From Phoma sp. XZ068 (taxonomy: Eukaryota; Ascomycota; Dothideomycetes; Pleosporales; Didymellaceae), in contig RBKR01000016.1 in assembly GCA_004835665.1 (NCBI GenBank), forward strand, positions 496,001 through 560,000: 64,000 nucleotides of DNA, read 5' to 3'. Below, piece by piece: positions 31,951-43,935 of this stretch. The notes under the pieces are model-generated. The model searched no databases and was not told where the DNA came from. It saw nothing but the letters and a program-made list of their open reading frames with translations. Both the position numbers and the translations under genes were made by a program. How positions within the stretch are numbered: position 1 is the first letter of the stretch; each line of letters begins with the position of its first letter.

Positions 31951-32790
31951 CTACTCCACAACTCTGCAAACCGCAAAATCCAGCGCGACTGTCTTCTTAA
32001 CTACCAACCCATCTTTCGTCAACACCCTGTCATCCTCCTGCCCAAACACAATCGCCCCACTCTTGACATGCTTCAACCCCTTCGTGTAGTCAACCAACTC
32101 ACTGTACACCTGACTGAGCTGGCTTGTAACACTCGCTGTGTACAGCGGTGGAGTGCCCATGTGGGTATGTGATCCCACAGCAAGACCTCTGTATGACGTA
32201 TATCTCCACACCTTGGGTACTTCGATGATGAGCCGGACGGTGGGGGTGGTCCTCATTCCCATGAAGCCTGAAAAGGGACAAGGAGCTGGGCGTTGGGAGA
32301 GGAGGAGACCTGTAGTTTGAGCGACCCATTGCTGCACTTCTCGAGGATACTGCACCACCTCTTCTCCCTCGAGCAGCGAGAAAAGTTTCCCAGGGTCGGA
32401 GCTGAAGGATTGATGATGATTGAGATTACTGAGAATGGCGCGGAGCAGCTCTTGCGCATGGTTTGGGACAACACTGGCGTAGAGACAGTCTGCGTCTATG
32501 ATGATTCTGGGGATCGCGTCTTGGATCCTGTGCAGTTTTCTTGAAAGGAAAGGCAGAGCTTCGGAGTGGATGAGTTGGCATGTTGACAGGATTTGGACGG
32601 GTAAGGTTCGAAGAGTGATGGTGATGGCGGGCTGGGTGTCCACTGAGTGTACTCCTTGTTCTTTGACGTGGAGACCAGATTCGGAGGGCAGCAGTCGTAA
32701 CTGCTTGGTCGATATGGTGAGATTTTCGTAGATGATAAAGCGCAGCTCCTTTGGAAGGTCCAAAAACCGGAATGGTATTGGTTCATTCAT
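31951..32790 (-). CDS. 2EXR/F-box-like domain hypothetical protein
   Basis: A 279-residue single-exon protein. The N-terminus FRFLDLPKELRFIIYENL resembles the short F-box-like/2EXR module frequent in large fungal families of unknown function. IQILSTCQLIHSEALPFLSRKL, the second block usual in such proteins, follows near residues 69-90. The rest (RLIIEVPKVWRY, VYSELVDYTKGLKHVKSGAIVFG) looks like a mixed alpha/beta domain. No signal peptide or membrane segment. These families are lineage-specific and often variable between strains; SCF-type adaptor activity is inference only. Converges on the MFS gene across the second motif cluster. Confidence 0.72.
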   Translation of the reverse strand: MNEPIPFRFLDLPKELRFIIYENLTISTKQLRLLPSESGLHVKEQGVHSVDTQPAITITLRTLPVQILSTCQLIHSEALPFLSRKLHRIQDAIPRIIIDADCLYASVVPNHAQELLRAILSNLNHHQSFSSDPGKLFSLLEGEEVVQYPREVQQWVAQTTGLLLSQRPAPCPFSGFMGMRTTPTVRLIIEVPKVWRYTSYRGLAVGSHTHMGTPPLYTASVTSQLSQVYSELVDYTKGLKHVKSGAIVFGQEDDRVLTKDGLVVKKTVALDFAVCRVVE

Positions 32791-33392
32791 TATGTCTCCA
32801 ATAATGTTGTTTTTGGTGGTGTAGCGCGCGGTGTAAGGAGAGTCGAAGCCTCGAAAAGGAGGGGATAAAGACCAGCCTGAAGGATTGAGGGGTAGAAATG
32901 CCAGATCATACGGCGTAGTCGTGTATGATAGCGCAAGTCAAAATCGTAACAGTTGGGGAAGGGATGCCCTCACACAACTAAGCGCATTACTCGCCGTGGA
33001 CAACCCCTGGTGTAGATCAGTGAACTGAGGTAAGCTTCACCGTAAGCCGCAAGGCTGTGAACGCTTCAATTTGCCAAAGCTGCAGCAGGTAAACCTGGAC
33101 ATTTGTATGTTAATGATGCTGATCAGCAAAATACCACGTGCGATCTTGCTTTTTGTAGCATGAACAGAAGTATCCATTTCGTAACACTGTGGCGGCAAAA
33201 ATGATATTCTGCGAGTACGGAGGCTGGGGTACAAGGTCTTATTCAGCGTTCGGCGCATAGGGAGTTTCCAATTGCGGCAGATCTGATATATACTGTGCGC
33301 ACTTTTGGTTCTCCGTCGTAAGGATGAGTGGATGGAGGTGTGGAGAGAGGTCGCCGACGTCTCCAATTCCCTGCTCATCTTGCTTGTAAAGC
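32791..33392. other. intergenic spacer
   Basis: About 600 bp between the start of the 279-residue gene and the stop of the next minus-strand gene. An open frame at 33037-33411 on the minus strand overlaps that gene's end and shows no family similarity. Confidence 0.4.
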
Positions 33393-34739
33393 TCAGGATC
33401 CTCTGTGCCACATACCACCGAAGTTCTTGCTTCCGTTCTTTGAACCTGCCTTTGGTCTCGTCGGTCTCTCCATCTTCTGCAGCCTCTTGCAGCTCACATC
33501 CGCTTTGACCAGTATGAAGCTCTGATCGAAGACATGCCCATTCGCATTACCGCATCTCTCCAGAGCTGGCGCCAGCGCAAGCTCAACTCGCCTAGACTTT
33601 ATACTGCGGGTATCTCCATAGCCGCCTCGGCCGCTGTCGCTGTCTTCGCTGTCACTATACACGTCTTCCATTTCGCTGTCGTAAAAACCGTAACCCCAGA
33701 ACTGGTTCGGTTTACCACCAGTGAACGTAACAAAGCGATAGTCGGCGCGTTGCCGTTTCATCTTCAGATCGAGAGCAACAGACGCGGAGACGATGGTCTT
33801 GAGCTGCTCCTTGCTGTCGCGGAGCGATCGAGTCGAGTATGGCCGCAGCTTTCGTCGCATGCGGCTACAAAGTCGCGAGATACTCTTCAAAACAGGTGCA
33901 GCATCGAAGGTCGGACGCCACTTGCCGTCCTCTTGTGGCACAAGTAAATTAACGGTCATGGAACGCCATTGGTGGTATTCCTCAGCTTGCACTTCGTTCT
34001 TCACAGCTACAAAAGTTAGTACCAATGCAGTATGTACGGTACGCGGCTACAACGCACCTTTTCTTAATGTGTCGTTTATTGGGCGAAGCTTCTTATCACC
34101 TAGCTTGCCTGCCCATACATATCCACTGCCCTTCTGGAAATTGTTGAAGATCTTCTTTTGTAGTGTGGACCAGATGTAGGCTTGTACGAGAAGGGGCCGA
34201 TCTTCTGGGTGCTTCAAATACACAGTGTAGTTGTCTGTCAATCCGCCAAAGAGATCTTTCGCAGCGTGGAAGTGTGGTCGCTTGCTCCGTGAGCTGGTAG
34301 GTCCGCTGAAGTATTCTTCGCTCCACACTCGAATCTCGTAGCGCAAGGCTTGCAGCTCTTCGATGAGTGTCTTCTCCTCTGACTTGAATAAGAGCGAGCC
34401 TCGAGCTGGTAAGCCATTTGGTCCCATGCTCTTCCTTTGCAGCTCCTTTCTCAGCGCATCCCGTTCTCTTGTGACTTGGTAGAAGCGCTGCACCAGGTCA
34501 TCCTGGCTGCTCCCCGGCCTCACATCTGGCCGCGAAGGGCTCTTGGGAGGTAAGAGTGGGCTCCCGTTCTTCATGAAGCGCTCCGGACTCAGCTCAGACG
34601 ATCCCTCCGAGGAGGTATCCGCGCCGCGTGTAATCTTGACAGGCGGTGCCATGTACTGCGTCCTTCGTCTTCGCCTTGGTATCAGCTCCTCCTCATCTGA
34701 CCACTCGGCGTCTGCATTTTCGAAGGGGTTGGGTTCCAT
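33393..34739 (-). CDS. hypothetical protein, 431 residues
   Basis: Exons 34058-34739 and 33393-34006, joined across a 51-bp intron with GTGCGT donor, TACTAAC branch site and TTGTAG acceptor. The N-terminus is acidic and Ser/Pro-rich (MEPNPFENADAEWSDEEE, then RRRRR). A coiled-coil-like stretch (LVQRFYQVTRERDALRKELQRK) follows near 88-110. Then comes a helical region with EELQALRYEIRVWSEEYF and AYIWSTLQKKIFNNF, a pattern I have seen in expanded Pleosporales hypothetical families but cannot name. The C-terminus has an acidic Asp/Ser patch, then a basic tail. No catalytic motif seen, so no function is assigned. Confidence 0.7.
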
Positions 34740-35729
34740 GGTCGGCGAATGGAACGAGGCGGGCGAGTGTTCAGAGGGCAGTCCTTCAGCAGAAGGGCAA
34801 TGCAGCTTTAGCGACCGGAGAGTCGAATCGCGGACGTCTGTTGATACGAGCTATGTCAGCGCCTCGTACTTGTAGAACTGCGCAGAGCATTTGCGCACCA
34901 GGAGATAGCGTCGTCATGGCCGCTTCTGTGCTCACATATCCTATATACACCCAAAAGTAATACGGCAGCGGTGAAGGCCCCTGGTAATCACACGCAGCTA
35001 TCCGTTATCGAAATCTCAGCTCAGATCAGCTTTACAGAAACAGAACTGCAGCCAGCCTTGGGCGTGGGGCCCGCGATGCGATCGACGGCCGACGACGTGG
35101 GATCGCGAGAGGAAAAGAACACGCCGGGCAGGCCACTTCGTGTTATCAATAGCATGGCGGAAACAAGTTTGGCCCAGCCTCATCACATAGAAATGCCATG
35201 GATGTCCTAGCTGCGGCGGTTATGTGAGCCAGTCACATCCCCGTGATGAGGTGCGCTGACGTGTGACAGGCGAGTGAGAGCTGTGCGCAAGCTTCGCCGG
35301 CAATGCAGCCGGGCTTGGTTGGGAAAGGTGGCTCGGGTGTGTCCTTCTTAGCGTGGTTGTGGAACCGTGCCTCCAACACGTTGTGGCCGTCACTAGTTCT
35401 GTTTCACGTCTTCGTGACACCACATTGCTCTGTCGAAGGCGCGCTCTCAATTTTTGAATTGCAAACATGACGAAATTGTTTGATCACCGCAGCGTCCCGT
35501 AGGGCAAAGCAAGACGTTCGAGACACAGTGGAAGGGTCAACGAGTGAGATATTTGTTTTTGGGAAAAGAAACAAGAGCTTTGAGAGCTTAACGAATAGTT
35601 GATTTGATCCACTCGCAGTCGTGGGCAACCTGCTACGTCTTAGGTAGGCTGGCTGAACAACAGTTCTATTCCCTCATGCATTCATGCTACCGTACGTTAG
35701 TAATGCAAAGCCTATCCTGAAAGGTGTAC
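34740..35729. other. gene-free spacer of about 1 kb
   Basis: Contains the promoter of the 431-residue gene and the 3' flank of the aldehyde dehydrogenase. A weak motif-like text (GCAGCTTTAGCG near 34801) is too short to count as a copy. Nothing else recognised. Confidence 0.4.
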
Positions 35730-37361
35730 TTACTTGATAGAGATGGTCTTCGCCTCGACGTAGTTCATCAAGCCCAGGCGGCCACCTTCACGTCCTATAC
35801 CAGACTGCTTTGAACCACCGAAAGGCACATTCGGGCCGAACACCTGAGAGGTGTTTATGTTCACATTACCAGCATCGAGGTGCTTAGCGAGACGCAACGC
35901 TCGTGGGATAGATGCTGTGAAAATGCATGCTGTGAAAGGATCAGGCTTCAAACAGTAGAAGATAGTTCAAAACACTTACATGAGAGTCCAAAGCTCGTAT
36001 CATTGGCCAGTTTGATGGCTTCCTCTTCAGTCTTAAACGTGCGAATCGTGAGGACGGGTCCAAAGATCTCTTCACGGTAGATCCTTGCGTCATCCTTAGG
36101 ATTCAAGAAGATAGTCGGCTGGACATACCACCCGTTGTCACCATGCCTTGCACCTCCAGTCAGGAGCTCCGCCTCTTCCTTACCGATGTCGAGGAAACTC
36201 ATCACACGCTCGAACTGCTTGCCATCGGCTAGTGGGCCCAAGAACGTGTTCGAGTCTGTGGGCTGACCCATGGCATGAGCAAGCTGCTCGAAGCGCGTTT
36301 TAAGCTCTTTTATGAAGTTCTCGGCGATATCTTCATGGACGAATGTACGGGATGCAGCAATGCAAGCTTGGCCAGAGTTGAAGAGGAAATTCTGGCTATG
36401 GTGCTGCAGCGCATTTTCAATGTTGGCATCCGGGAAGATCAGGCTGGGTGACTTCCCGCCCAGTTCCAAAGTCACACGCTTGAGGTTACTGGAACCAAGG
36501 TCAGCAACAACTTATTCTAAAGCATAGAAGATGCGTACCTCTTCGCAGCAAGTTCCTGAACCTTCTTTCCAGCAAAGGCAGATCCGGTGAAAGAGATCTT
36601 GTTGATGTCCATGTGAGATGCCAATGCCGCACCCACCTTGCCGTCACCAGTGAGGATATTGATCACACCAGGAGGGAAGCCGGCTTCTTTGACGAACTGC
36701 CCAAGCTGCAGCAGTCCGATTGGACTCTTTTCAGAGCCTTTGTAGATGAACGTACACCCGGCAGCTAGAGCAGCTGCAACCTTGAAGGCAAAAAATATGC
36801 CTGAGCCGTTCCACGCACCGATCCCGGCACAGACACCGAGAGGATCGTACTGGATGATCTACGCAATCTTTAGCAAGTGGGTTATAGATCTTGCTTGAGT
36901 ATGACATACCTTGTACATGCCCTGTTCATCTTCTGTCCAAGACTCTCCAGGAAGTTTGTCTGTCCAGCCGGCGTAGTACCTGAACACTTTGCCGAACAAC
37001 GCATAGACAAATTTTGCAACGTTTATGGGCTGACCCATACTCTTGGTTTCCCACAGAGCTAGCTCTTCGGCATGCTTGTCGGTCAGATCTGCGAATTTCA
37101 GCATCGCGCCACTGCGCTGTTCCGGCGTCCACTTGGACCATTCGCCTTTGAATGCGGTGCGAGCGGCAGACACAGCCTTGTCGACATCCCCTTGCGAGGC
37201 TACTTGGATACCATCGGCGACAAGGCTCTCATCGTGCGGGTTGTAGATGCTCAGAGTTTCGCCAGATGTAGCATCGACGTACTTTATGGCAATCAGTTGG
37301 ACTCTAGTATGTCTTACGAGCGACTTGCCTCGTTATTGATGAAGAGCTGCTTATAGACCAT
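35730..37361 (-). CDS. NAD(P)-dependent aldehyde dehydrogenase
   Basis: A 477-residue ALDH-superfamily enzyme that oxidises an aldehyde to its acid. Exons 37329-37361, 36910-37281, 36539-36858, 35980-36488 and 35730-35929. The first intron begins GC (AG|GCAAGT) rather than GT; only this junction restores the family text LFINNEYVDATSGETL. The catalytic general base is Glu250 (LELGGKSP) and the nucleophile Cys284 (FNSGQACIAASR). Cofactor-site text (GIGAWNGSG, GSEKSPIG, FTGSAFAGK) and the C-terminal FGGSKQSGIGREGG are intact. No targeting peptide, so probably cytosolic. The length is close to the usual 480-500. Intron 2 contains a 12-bp match to the repeat motif. Diverges from a Zn2Cys6 regulator. 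Substrate unknown. Confidence 0.93.
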
Positions 37362-38453
37362 GATTGAAACTGTAGAGAAGGATTATACTGCAGAAGGTTA
37401 TCAATGCTAGGTCGAGCTGGAGAGTCGAGCGCGGTGATGCTTCAATTCTCACCCAGCAGGGTATCATCGCATGATTTATACACGTAACTCTGGCCCACCC
37501 AGACCTGATTCTCACTGTTCCGCAAGTAATGTTGGACAACCCCGCATCAGCAGTAGTAGTCGTGCCTGGTAAAGTGTAGCAAAGCGCAGCTCATCTCCCA
37601 ATACAGTTAAGCGACGTCAGCTTTCGAAGTCTGATCCAATAGGAACTTCGCACAACGGGATCATCGGAAGCCTTGGCCTCGACACTCGTCCTTCCTAACC
37701 ATGGATGCTGATGCGACATAAGCTGGCTTGACTACCTGAAGCCGTAGTGCTGGTGTAAGCGGACCAGGGGTGGCTGACGGTCGAGCATTCTCGGCTATAA
37801 ATCTACCGCTCACGGACATAACGTTGTGGTCCGACGAATGCACGACAAGACTTGCACGACGACAAATCTGGCTTCCTGCTTCGACGGATTTCACACGTCG
37901 CGGACGAACGATTGTTCGGTCGACGCAGGACCTTATATCCGACCCCCCGAGGTTCTAGCGGAGGCAAATATATGGTTGTACTGATGCCAAAAAAAACCAT
38001 GCTGTATTGCTCAAGATGTATTTGAAAAAGAGAGTTGTCACCTGGGCGAAACTTAGTTAGAGAAGGCTAACGTCGCTTTGTCAGACTGATCAGCTTGGCT
38101 AATGCCCACTGACGTTGTTGGCGCAACGGTTGATCTAGCATGTTAGTCAATCCAAATGAGCGCGCATGGATGCTGTTTGAGAAAATTGAAAGGAGCCTGG
38201 CCACGCTCCGCCGGTGATCAAGTGATACCTCAATAAATACCGCAAGTGACCTCGGGACGTGGTGAGAAGCTCGAGGTGTTCTGCGATCCACAGGATGGAT
38301 TCTTCCCGGAAGCGGCTTAACACTAGCGCTAAATCGGCAAGAGCCCCGCACGTGAAGATTGAGCCTCTTCGTCGATGACTTCACAGGACGTCGCAGCCAG
38401 CTGATTTTCGCTTTACGAATGCCAGATCACAAGAGGAGGGTCAACATCGAAGG
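37362..38453. promoter_or_regulatory. 1.1-kb divergent promoter between ALDH and the Zn2Cys6 factor
   Basis: Long intergenic space between two divergent starts, longer than the other shared promoters in the window (about 290-480 bp). CGG/CCG triplets, the half-sites of Zn2Cys6 proteins, occur repeatedly (for example near 37755, 37856, 37938 and 38205-38210), but no clear paired site was fixed by eye. Confidence 0.4.
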
Positions 38454-40978
38454 ATGGTTGAGTCAAATCCTTCTTCCCAGCCGCACTCGCCGAATATGGC
38501 GGGAAAGTCCAGCGGAGGGCGGCAGCGCACGATACAAAGCTGCTTGACCTGCCGGCGTCGCAAGGTCAAATGCGACCATGGACATCCAATATGTGGCGCT
38601 TGCACACGTGGGAATCACCTCTGTACTTGGTCAGATCAATTGCAAGGACAGACGTCGGCTGGAAGGGTATCTAAATCAGCAACACCTGGAACCGGGAGAA
38701 TTGCGAAGAGCAGCGACGTTCAGACGCGCCTTGATCGACTCGAGCTACTCCTCGAGAAAGCAGTCACAGGGCAAGGTACCAAGCCGTCAGTGTCTGCTCG
38801 CGCTATTGGCGACAGCGAAATGAAGGATCATGAAACCGCGTTGACACCATCATCGAACAGTCAGACTTCTCACGGTGGCGGTATGGCTGACGATGGCGAT
38901 GGTACTCTCCTTCTCGATGGCGGGCAATCGAAATTCGTTTCCTCGTTACACTATGCCTTACTTGCAGAAGAAGTGAGTTCCCTCATCCAGACAATGCAAA
39001 ATATCGATGCTAACTCGTTACTAGATCCAGGACATCAAGGCATTGTTAGGCGACAAGACTGACGAGGAGCGGAAAGAAGTACCACAGAGTAGTCTAGTTG
39101 ACCTTCTTTCATTAGGCCGGGCAGGTGCAGGATCAAACCTAGACCAACTCTTACCAGACACGCAAGAGCAGCGCGATACATTACTCGATGTGTATTTCGC
39201 AAACGTTGACCCTATGGTCAGGATCACCCACAAACCTAGCGTTCTGCGCAAATACTCGTCGTACATGCGCGAAACCCACCCTCTAGCGTTCGCGATATGT
39301 TTTTCAGCCATCAACTCGCTGCCACCAAATGTTGTTCAAACTCGATTCGGCGACACGAAAGAAGAGCTTTTGGATCGCTTCCAACTAGGTGTAGAGATTT
39401 CGCTGGCTCGAGAGAACTATTTAACGACGTCAAGTTTGGAGATCTTCCAAGGTTTCGTGTTATGGTTGACATGTATCACAAAGGAAGAGGATATGGGTAA
39501 GCCGTCTACCATTTACAAAAACCTCGGGATCTAGGCTGAATATTATCATCAGGCAAGGCATGGGCGCTGCTCGGTATTGCAATGCGCATTGCGTTGAACC
39601 AAGGTCTACACCGTGACCCATCCCTCTTCCCAGTAGGCTCAATGGACGCTCTCACAATAGAGCTTCGTCGTCGCATCTGGTATCAAGTAGGCCACCTGGA
39701 GTTTCGTGCTGCAGAGTGCAAAGGACAGGAGCCAAGTTTGTCCGAAGATTACTATACTACATTGTTTCCACGCAATGTTGAGGATGACGAACTCATTGAC
39801 GGAGCAAGTCCCGGTCCAGCGCCATACAACGAAGAGAGATTCACATCTATTACCTTCCAGCTCGTCAGGTACCAGGGCATGTCAGCGCTCAGGCGAATCA
39901 TTCGAAGTACTTATCACCTGGAGAGGCGGATGCTCGACTCAGGTCTGCATGGCACCTCAAGACCAGACCCTGCCCGAGAACTCCAGGATCTCTACGAGCA
40001 GATCAAGAAAATGCTAGACGAAGTGCACGAGGAGTGCCACAGGAAGTATCTTCGCTTCTGCAATCCAGAGGTACCTATGCAGCGACTGTGCATCGGGCTT
40101 GCCTCATTACTTGAATGGCGATGCTACCTGCTCTTCTGGCTTCGCATGCCCCGAGCTTATCGTGATGTGGTCTTCTCTAACGAAATCCGGAAATCGTATG
40201 TTACTCATGCACAATTCAATGACAACACATGCTTAGAATTTGCAGGATCTTCGAAAAATCCGTCAATTGTATCGAGACAATCAACGGGGCCTCTGTTGAC
40301 GTTGATGCCGCGCGCTTCCAGTGGCACTTTGGTTCGTCAACTCCCACAATTCGGTTACGGAGACTAACATCGGCAGGCGGTGTAGCATCTTTTCAAGCTA
40401 TCATGCACGTACTCTCTGAGTTACGCAACCCCATGTTTGACAGCCCCGACCGACAACGGGCGCTCAGAGCGTTACAGATGTCACGCATTCTACGCGAAAA
40501 CAATGGTGCCAAAGCATGGCTAGCAGTCAAGGCTATGATCGACAAGGCCATCCAGGAGCACAGTCTGTCCCAACGAGCACAGAGCCAGAGCTCGAGTACT
40601 TTCACTACTCCACCCGCGCCCATTCCAACTGCACTTCAAGCCGACGGTAATGTTCAAGTCTATCCAGGACAAGGTCAGATGCCCAGTTACGCGATACAAG
40701 CACCTTCGATACCATACAGCCAGCCTGCAGCGTCTCAGCCTGTGCAAATGCAACCACCAGCAAGCTACGTACAATCTATGGAGCCAATGCAAGAACAAGC
40801 GCCACTTAGTTGGGAAGACATCAACCTCAGCAACATCAACAACATTGTTGATAGTCAGCCAACACCTGGCATAGTACCAGAGTTCGACTTTGGGTTCTGG
40901 GGTGATCCTTTCAACTATGAGAACGAGCCCGCTACTTTTCCTACAGAAGGCAGTTACTTCCCTCCTTGGACTGGGTGA
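38454..40978 (+). CDS. Zn2Cys6 fungal transcription factor
   Basis: A 771-residue regulator. Exons 38454-38972, 39031-39496, 39553-40195, 40246-40331 and 40377-40978. The last intron (45 bp, with CTAAC and CAG) is a multiple of three and open, so it may be retained in some transcripts. The DNA-binding cluster is C-x2-C-x6-C-x6-C-x2-C-x6-C at Cys30, 33, 40, 47, 50 and 57 with the basic RRRKVK. A short coiled coil (TRLDRLELLLEKAV) follows. The middle fungal homology domain contains LLDVYFANVDPMVRITHKPSV and KAWALLGIAMRIALNQGLHRDP. The C-terminus is Gln/Pro-rich, typical of an activation region. In nuclei such proteins bind CGG-type sites. The target may be the adjacent ALDH, which is inference from position. 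Confidence 0.92.
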
Positions 40979-41780
40979 AGGAAAGCGGAAGCTGACTTGT
41001 TATGTATCGATACCCCTTTTTAATGAATGATGTTTGACCCAATTACCTGCTACAGAACATAGTCTGTTCAGTAACAGCATCAATGTGGCAGAGCCTGTCG
41101 TGAAATTTACGGTAACCAGTGGCAGCAGCGTTGAGGTAGACTCCAAGAACTATAGAAACCTGGGGGAAATGTTCTCTTCGGAATAACGAATCTGTATAAA
41201 ACCGGCAATCGTTGCTATTATACCGAGTCTGAGTGCCAGCTGACTACGGACAGTAAATCTATCTGAAACCGACTATGAACCGCATTCAAGTGTCGTGTTG
41301 AAAGATGATGCTACCTCTGCGCATGACCACAACTCTGAACCAGACGACGACCATTTTATCAGGCTACAGCTCAGATAGCTACGTACCGTGAAGGGGTCGG
41401 CGTCGCAAATATTAGAAGAGGTGCATTTAAACGATGCCGCTATATCGCAGAGTACGAGCGTTGTTTTTGTGCCTAAGAAAAATTAATTTCACACCCTGAA
41501 CGACAGAGCATTGGTGTAAAATTGGGTTCAAGTGTAGAATGCCCTACTCCCCAACAATGTTTTCAATACGCTGATACATAATGTAGTCAAATCTTTTCCC
41601 AAACGACAACCTACACTTTGCGTTGCTTTATTCGATAGCATCAAGGCGGGGTGGCCTTGATTTATCTAAAAGAAGTTATGCCCTTGCGAATAGTGCGAAG
41701 GATTGCGTCCTTTGTTTTTATTCCTTTGAGTTGATCGTCATCGATATGCGACCAGCTGCGCAGTCCTTTCCTCGCGCTCA
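40979..41780. other. intergenic spacer between convergent genes
   Basis: 800 bp between the stop of the transcription factor and the stop of the converging hydrolase. Slightly AT-rich, no coding signal. Confidence 0.45.
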
Positions 41781-42896
41781 TCAAGAGGTGGTCGTGCTGC
41801 CATTAATATAGTTAACCTCTGGTAAAGCCTCATTCGGCAAATCCAACCACTTCGTCTCGCCTAGTACAAAACCAAAAAATTCATGAACCAGCAAGCTAAT
41901 AACGTAATCCATCCTTGGTGCCCAAATTGTGCCTAGCGACATGGGAGCCGTCCTGTTCCTCAAGCCCTGCAGATCTACCCAGTCGTCCAGATCAGCAAAG
42001 TTCTGGTGGCCGCTGCCTGCTACATTCAGCCATTGGAACCATCCGGTTTGGTTTCCAGCAAAAGAAGGCCAGGATGGCTCCGGCACATCGGGAGTATGTG
42101 CTGCCTGCCCTAGCATCAAGAAGGGCTTCTTGACATCGATAATATCAAAAAAGACGCCGTCAAAATTTACACCGCCAAGAATGGAGGGTTCCACGGCTTG
42201 AGCACCAGCTGCTGCGGCACCACCGAGAGAGTGCCCTATCGCGAAATAATGTGTCGTGTTGAACGGTGCCCCAATTGATTCGACATAGGATGGAAAGAGC
42301 TCCCTGACTGTCGCAAGAGTATCGGAAATTCGCATATGGTAGATAGACGATGCCAACGTTTCGTTCAAGGTCGCCTTTATATCAATCCCATAAACCCCAT
42401 GTACTCCATCAGGTAGCTGTATATGAGGAGCCTCGCCCGGATGATCGAGCGCCACTACTGTGTAGCCTGTGGAGGCAAGCTCGGAGTTTAGCGCGTTGTA
42501 CATTATAGCGTTCTCACCGGCGCCAGGGGAGAAAATGATTGTCGGTCTCTGCAAGGCATCTTGAGCCGTCTTTTCGAGAGGTGGAGCCTCATAAACGTTC
42601 CATGTTGTGAAGCTTTGCAGCGACTGATTGGGGAACAGCCAATTATCACCCCAGATCTTCGCCGTCGTGGGATCAAGGTAAGGCGCGGTGTTTTCTCCAC
42701 TTATCGGAACAGTCAAAGTGGGATAGTAGATTGTTGCTAGTAGAAACGACGATGCGTTGGCCGGGGCCACGGGGTCATTGAGCGTAGTTTTGTTGAAGAC
42801 GTGCTGCATGTATCCGACATGATATGGACCTTTTGGCGGGGGAAATGACAAAGCAGCAACAGCTTTAACTATCAAGCATACAAGAATGAGCAACAT
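41781..42896 (-). CDS. secreted alpha/beta hydrolase, PAF-acetylhydrolase-like
   Basis: A 371-residue single-exon protein with a hydrophobic N-terminal signal sequence (LLILVCLIVKAVAALS) and eight or more N-glycosylation sequons, so probably secreted. The nucleophile elbow GHSLGG lies at 221-226 with Ser223. A GVNFDGVFF strand (candidate Asp) and GSGHQNFAD (candidate His) follow in the order expected for platelet-activating-factor acetylhydrolase-type serine esterases. The oxyanion-region text IIFSPGAGENA precedes them. This group hydrolyses short acyl esters or phospholipids; the substrate here is unknown. The start was chosen because it directly gives the signal peptide. Confidence 0.85.
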   Translation of the reverse strand: MLLILVCLIVKAVAALSFPPPKGPYHVGYMQHVFNKTTLNDPVAPANASSFLLATIYYPTLTVPISGENTAPYLDPTTAKIWGDNWLFPNQSLQSFTTWNVYEAPPLEKTAQDALQRPTIIFSPGAGENAIMYNALNSELASTGYTVVALDHPGEAPHIQLPDGVHGVYGIDIKATLNETLASSIYHMRISDTLATVRELFPSYVESIGAPFNTTHYFAIGHSLGGAAAAGAQAVEPSILGGVNFDGVFFDIIDVKKPFLMLGQAAHTPDVPEPSWPSFAGNQTGWFQWLNVAGSGHQNFADLDDWVDLQGLRNRTAPMSLGTIWAPRMDYVISLLVHEFFGFVLGETKWLDLPNEALPEVNYINGSTTTS

Positions 42897-43935
42897 GGTG
42901 AAATGAAAGACGGACGAATATCAGACTGGTGCCAGGGCCTCGCGATCTTCTTAAGTTCTGCTCACAACTGGGCCCACATAATCAAGAAGTGGAATCCTCC
43001 AAGGCATCCTCTTTCAGCCTTACCTAGGAAGGTGAAGAGCTACCATTTTACCCTAGTCACGGCATGTCAGACGGGCCAAGAACATGAAATAGGATAGTCG
43101 ATATCAGCTTGCGGACATTAGGCGACCTACGGCTTCCACCGACAGAAACGTGCACTATAGTCAGAATTGGAAGAAGAGCGACTACTTGCAGTCGAAATTG
43201 AATATTGCACGCAGTAAATATATATATTTTCAACCACAGATAAATCGTAGAGAATCCCACCTTGATCGCAGTACAAGGTTCTTCCAATTCCTCCTCAACC
43301 GGCCATACAGCCTTGCCTCTCTGCCTAGTAATGAAGTCATTTTCTCATATAGTATGCATAGCCTCCCCGAAAAATAATATTCTTTATACTTCGTATACTC
43401 GTGCGTGGCGACGCGAAATCTCTCTGAAGCCGACAGTACCATGCTAGCCACATGGATTCTTCTGTCGCCTACCGTTAACTGTTTTTGGATTCTGAACGTT
43501 GGCTCTATCTCATATTTGATATTGCTAGCGATATTATCTGGCCAAAGTACACTCAAATTTGTTCAGTCGTGCATACCACGGCTTAGTGCCGCGGAGCGTG
43601 GGTACATTGCTACGTATCGTTCCAATGAACTTGTCTACGAGCTTAGCTGAGTATCATCTGATACGTGGCAATGGGATAACCCGATTTTTGAGGCCTATGT
43701 TGCCAGAATACACCCGGCCAACATTTACTATATGTGCACGATTGCACAATCTAACGTTTCGAAAATAGGAAGTATAATTATCATTGACTCAAGCGGTAGA
43801 CGCAAACGGTTGGGCAGAAATTGATTTCACTACATTACCTTTAATCCATGTCTTAAATGGACTGCTAGTACACGCGCCTGATCGGTGTTTACCTAAGCAG
43901 TTTCTGTAGGAACATAGCTTCACTTCGATCGCGTC
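42897..43935. other. AT-richer spacer of about 1 kb
   Basis: No gene recognised. A short hydrophobic open frame at 43405-43650 (plus) has no family similarity and no splice context. This spacer opens an AT-richer stretch that runs to about 49 kb. Confidence 0.4.

Noticed and set aside
43405..43650. A hydrophobic 81-residue plus-strand frame
   Set aside because: It resembles a membrane protein only because the DNA is T-rich; no conserved text, and it sits in a degenerate spacer.
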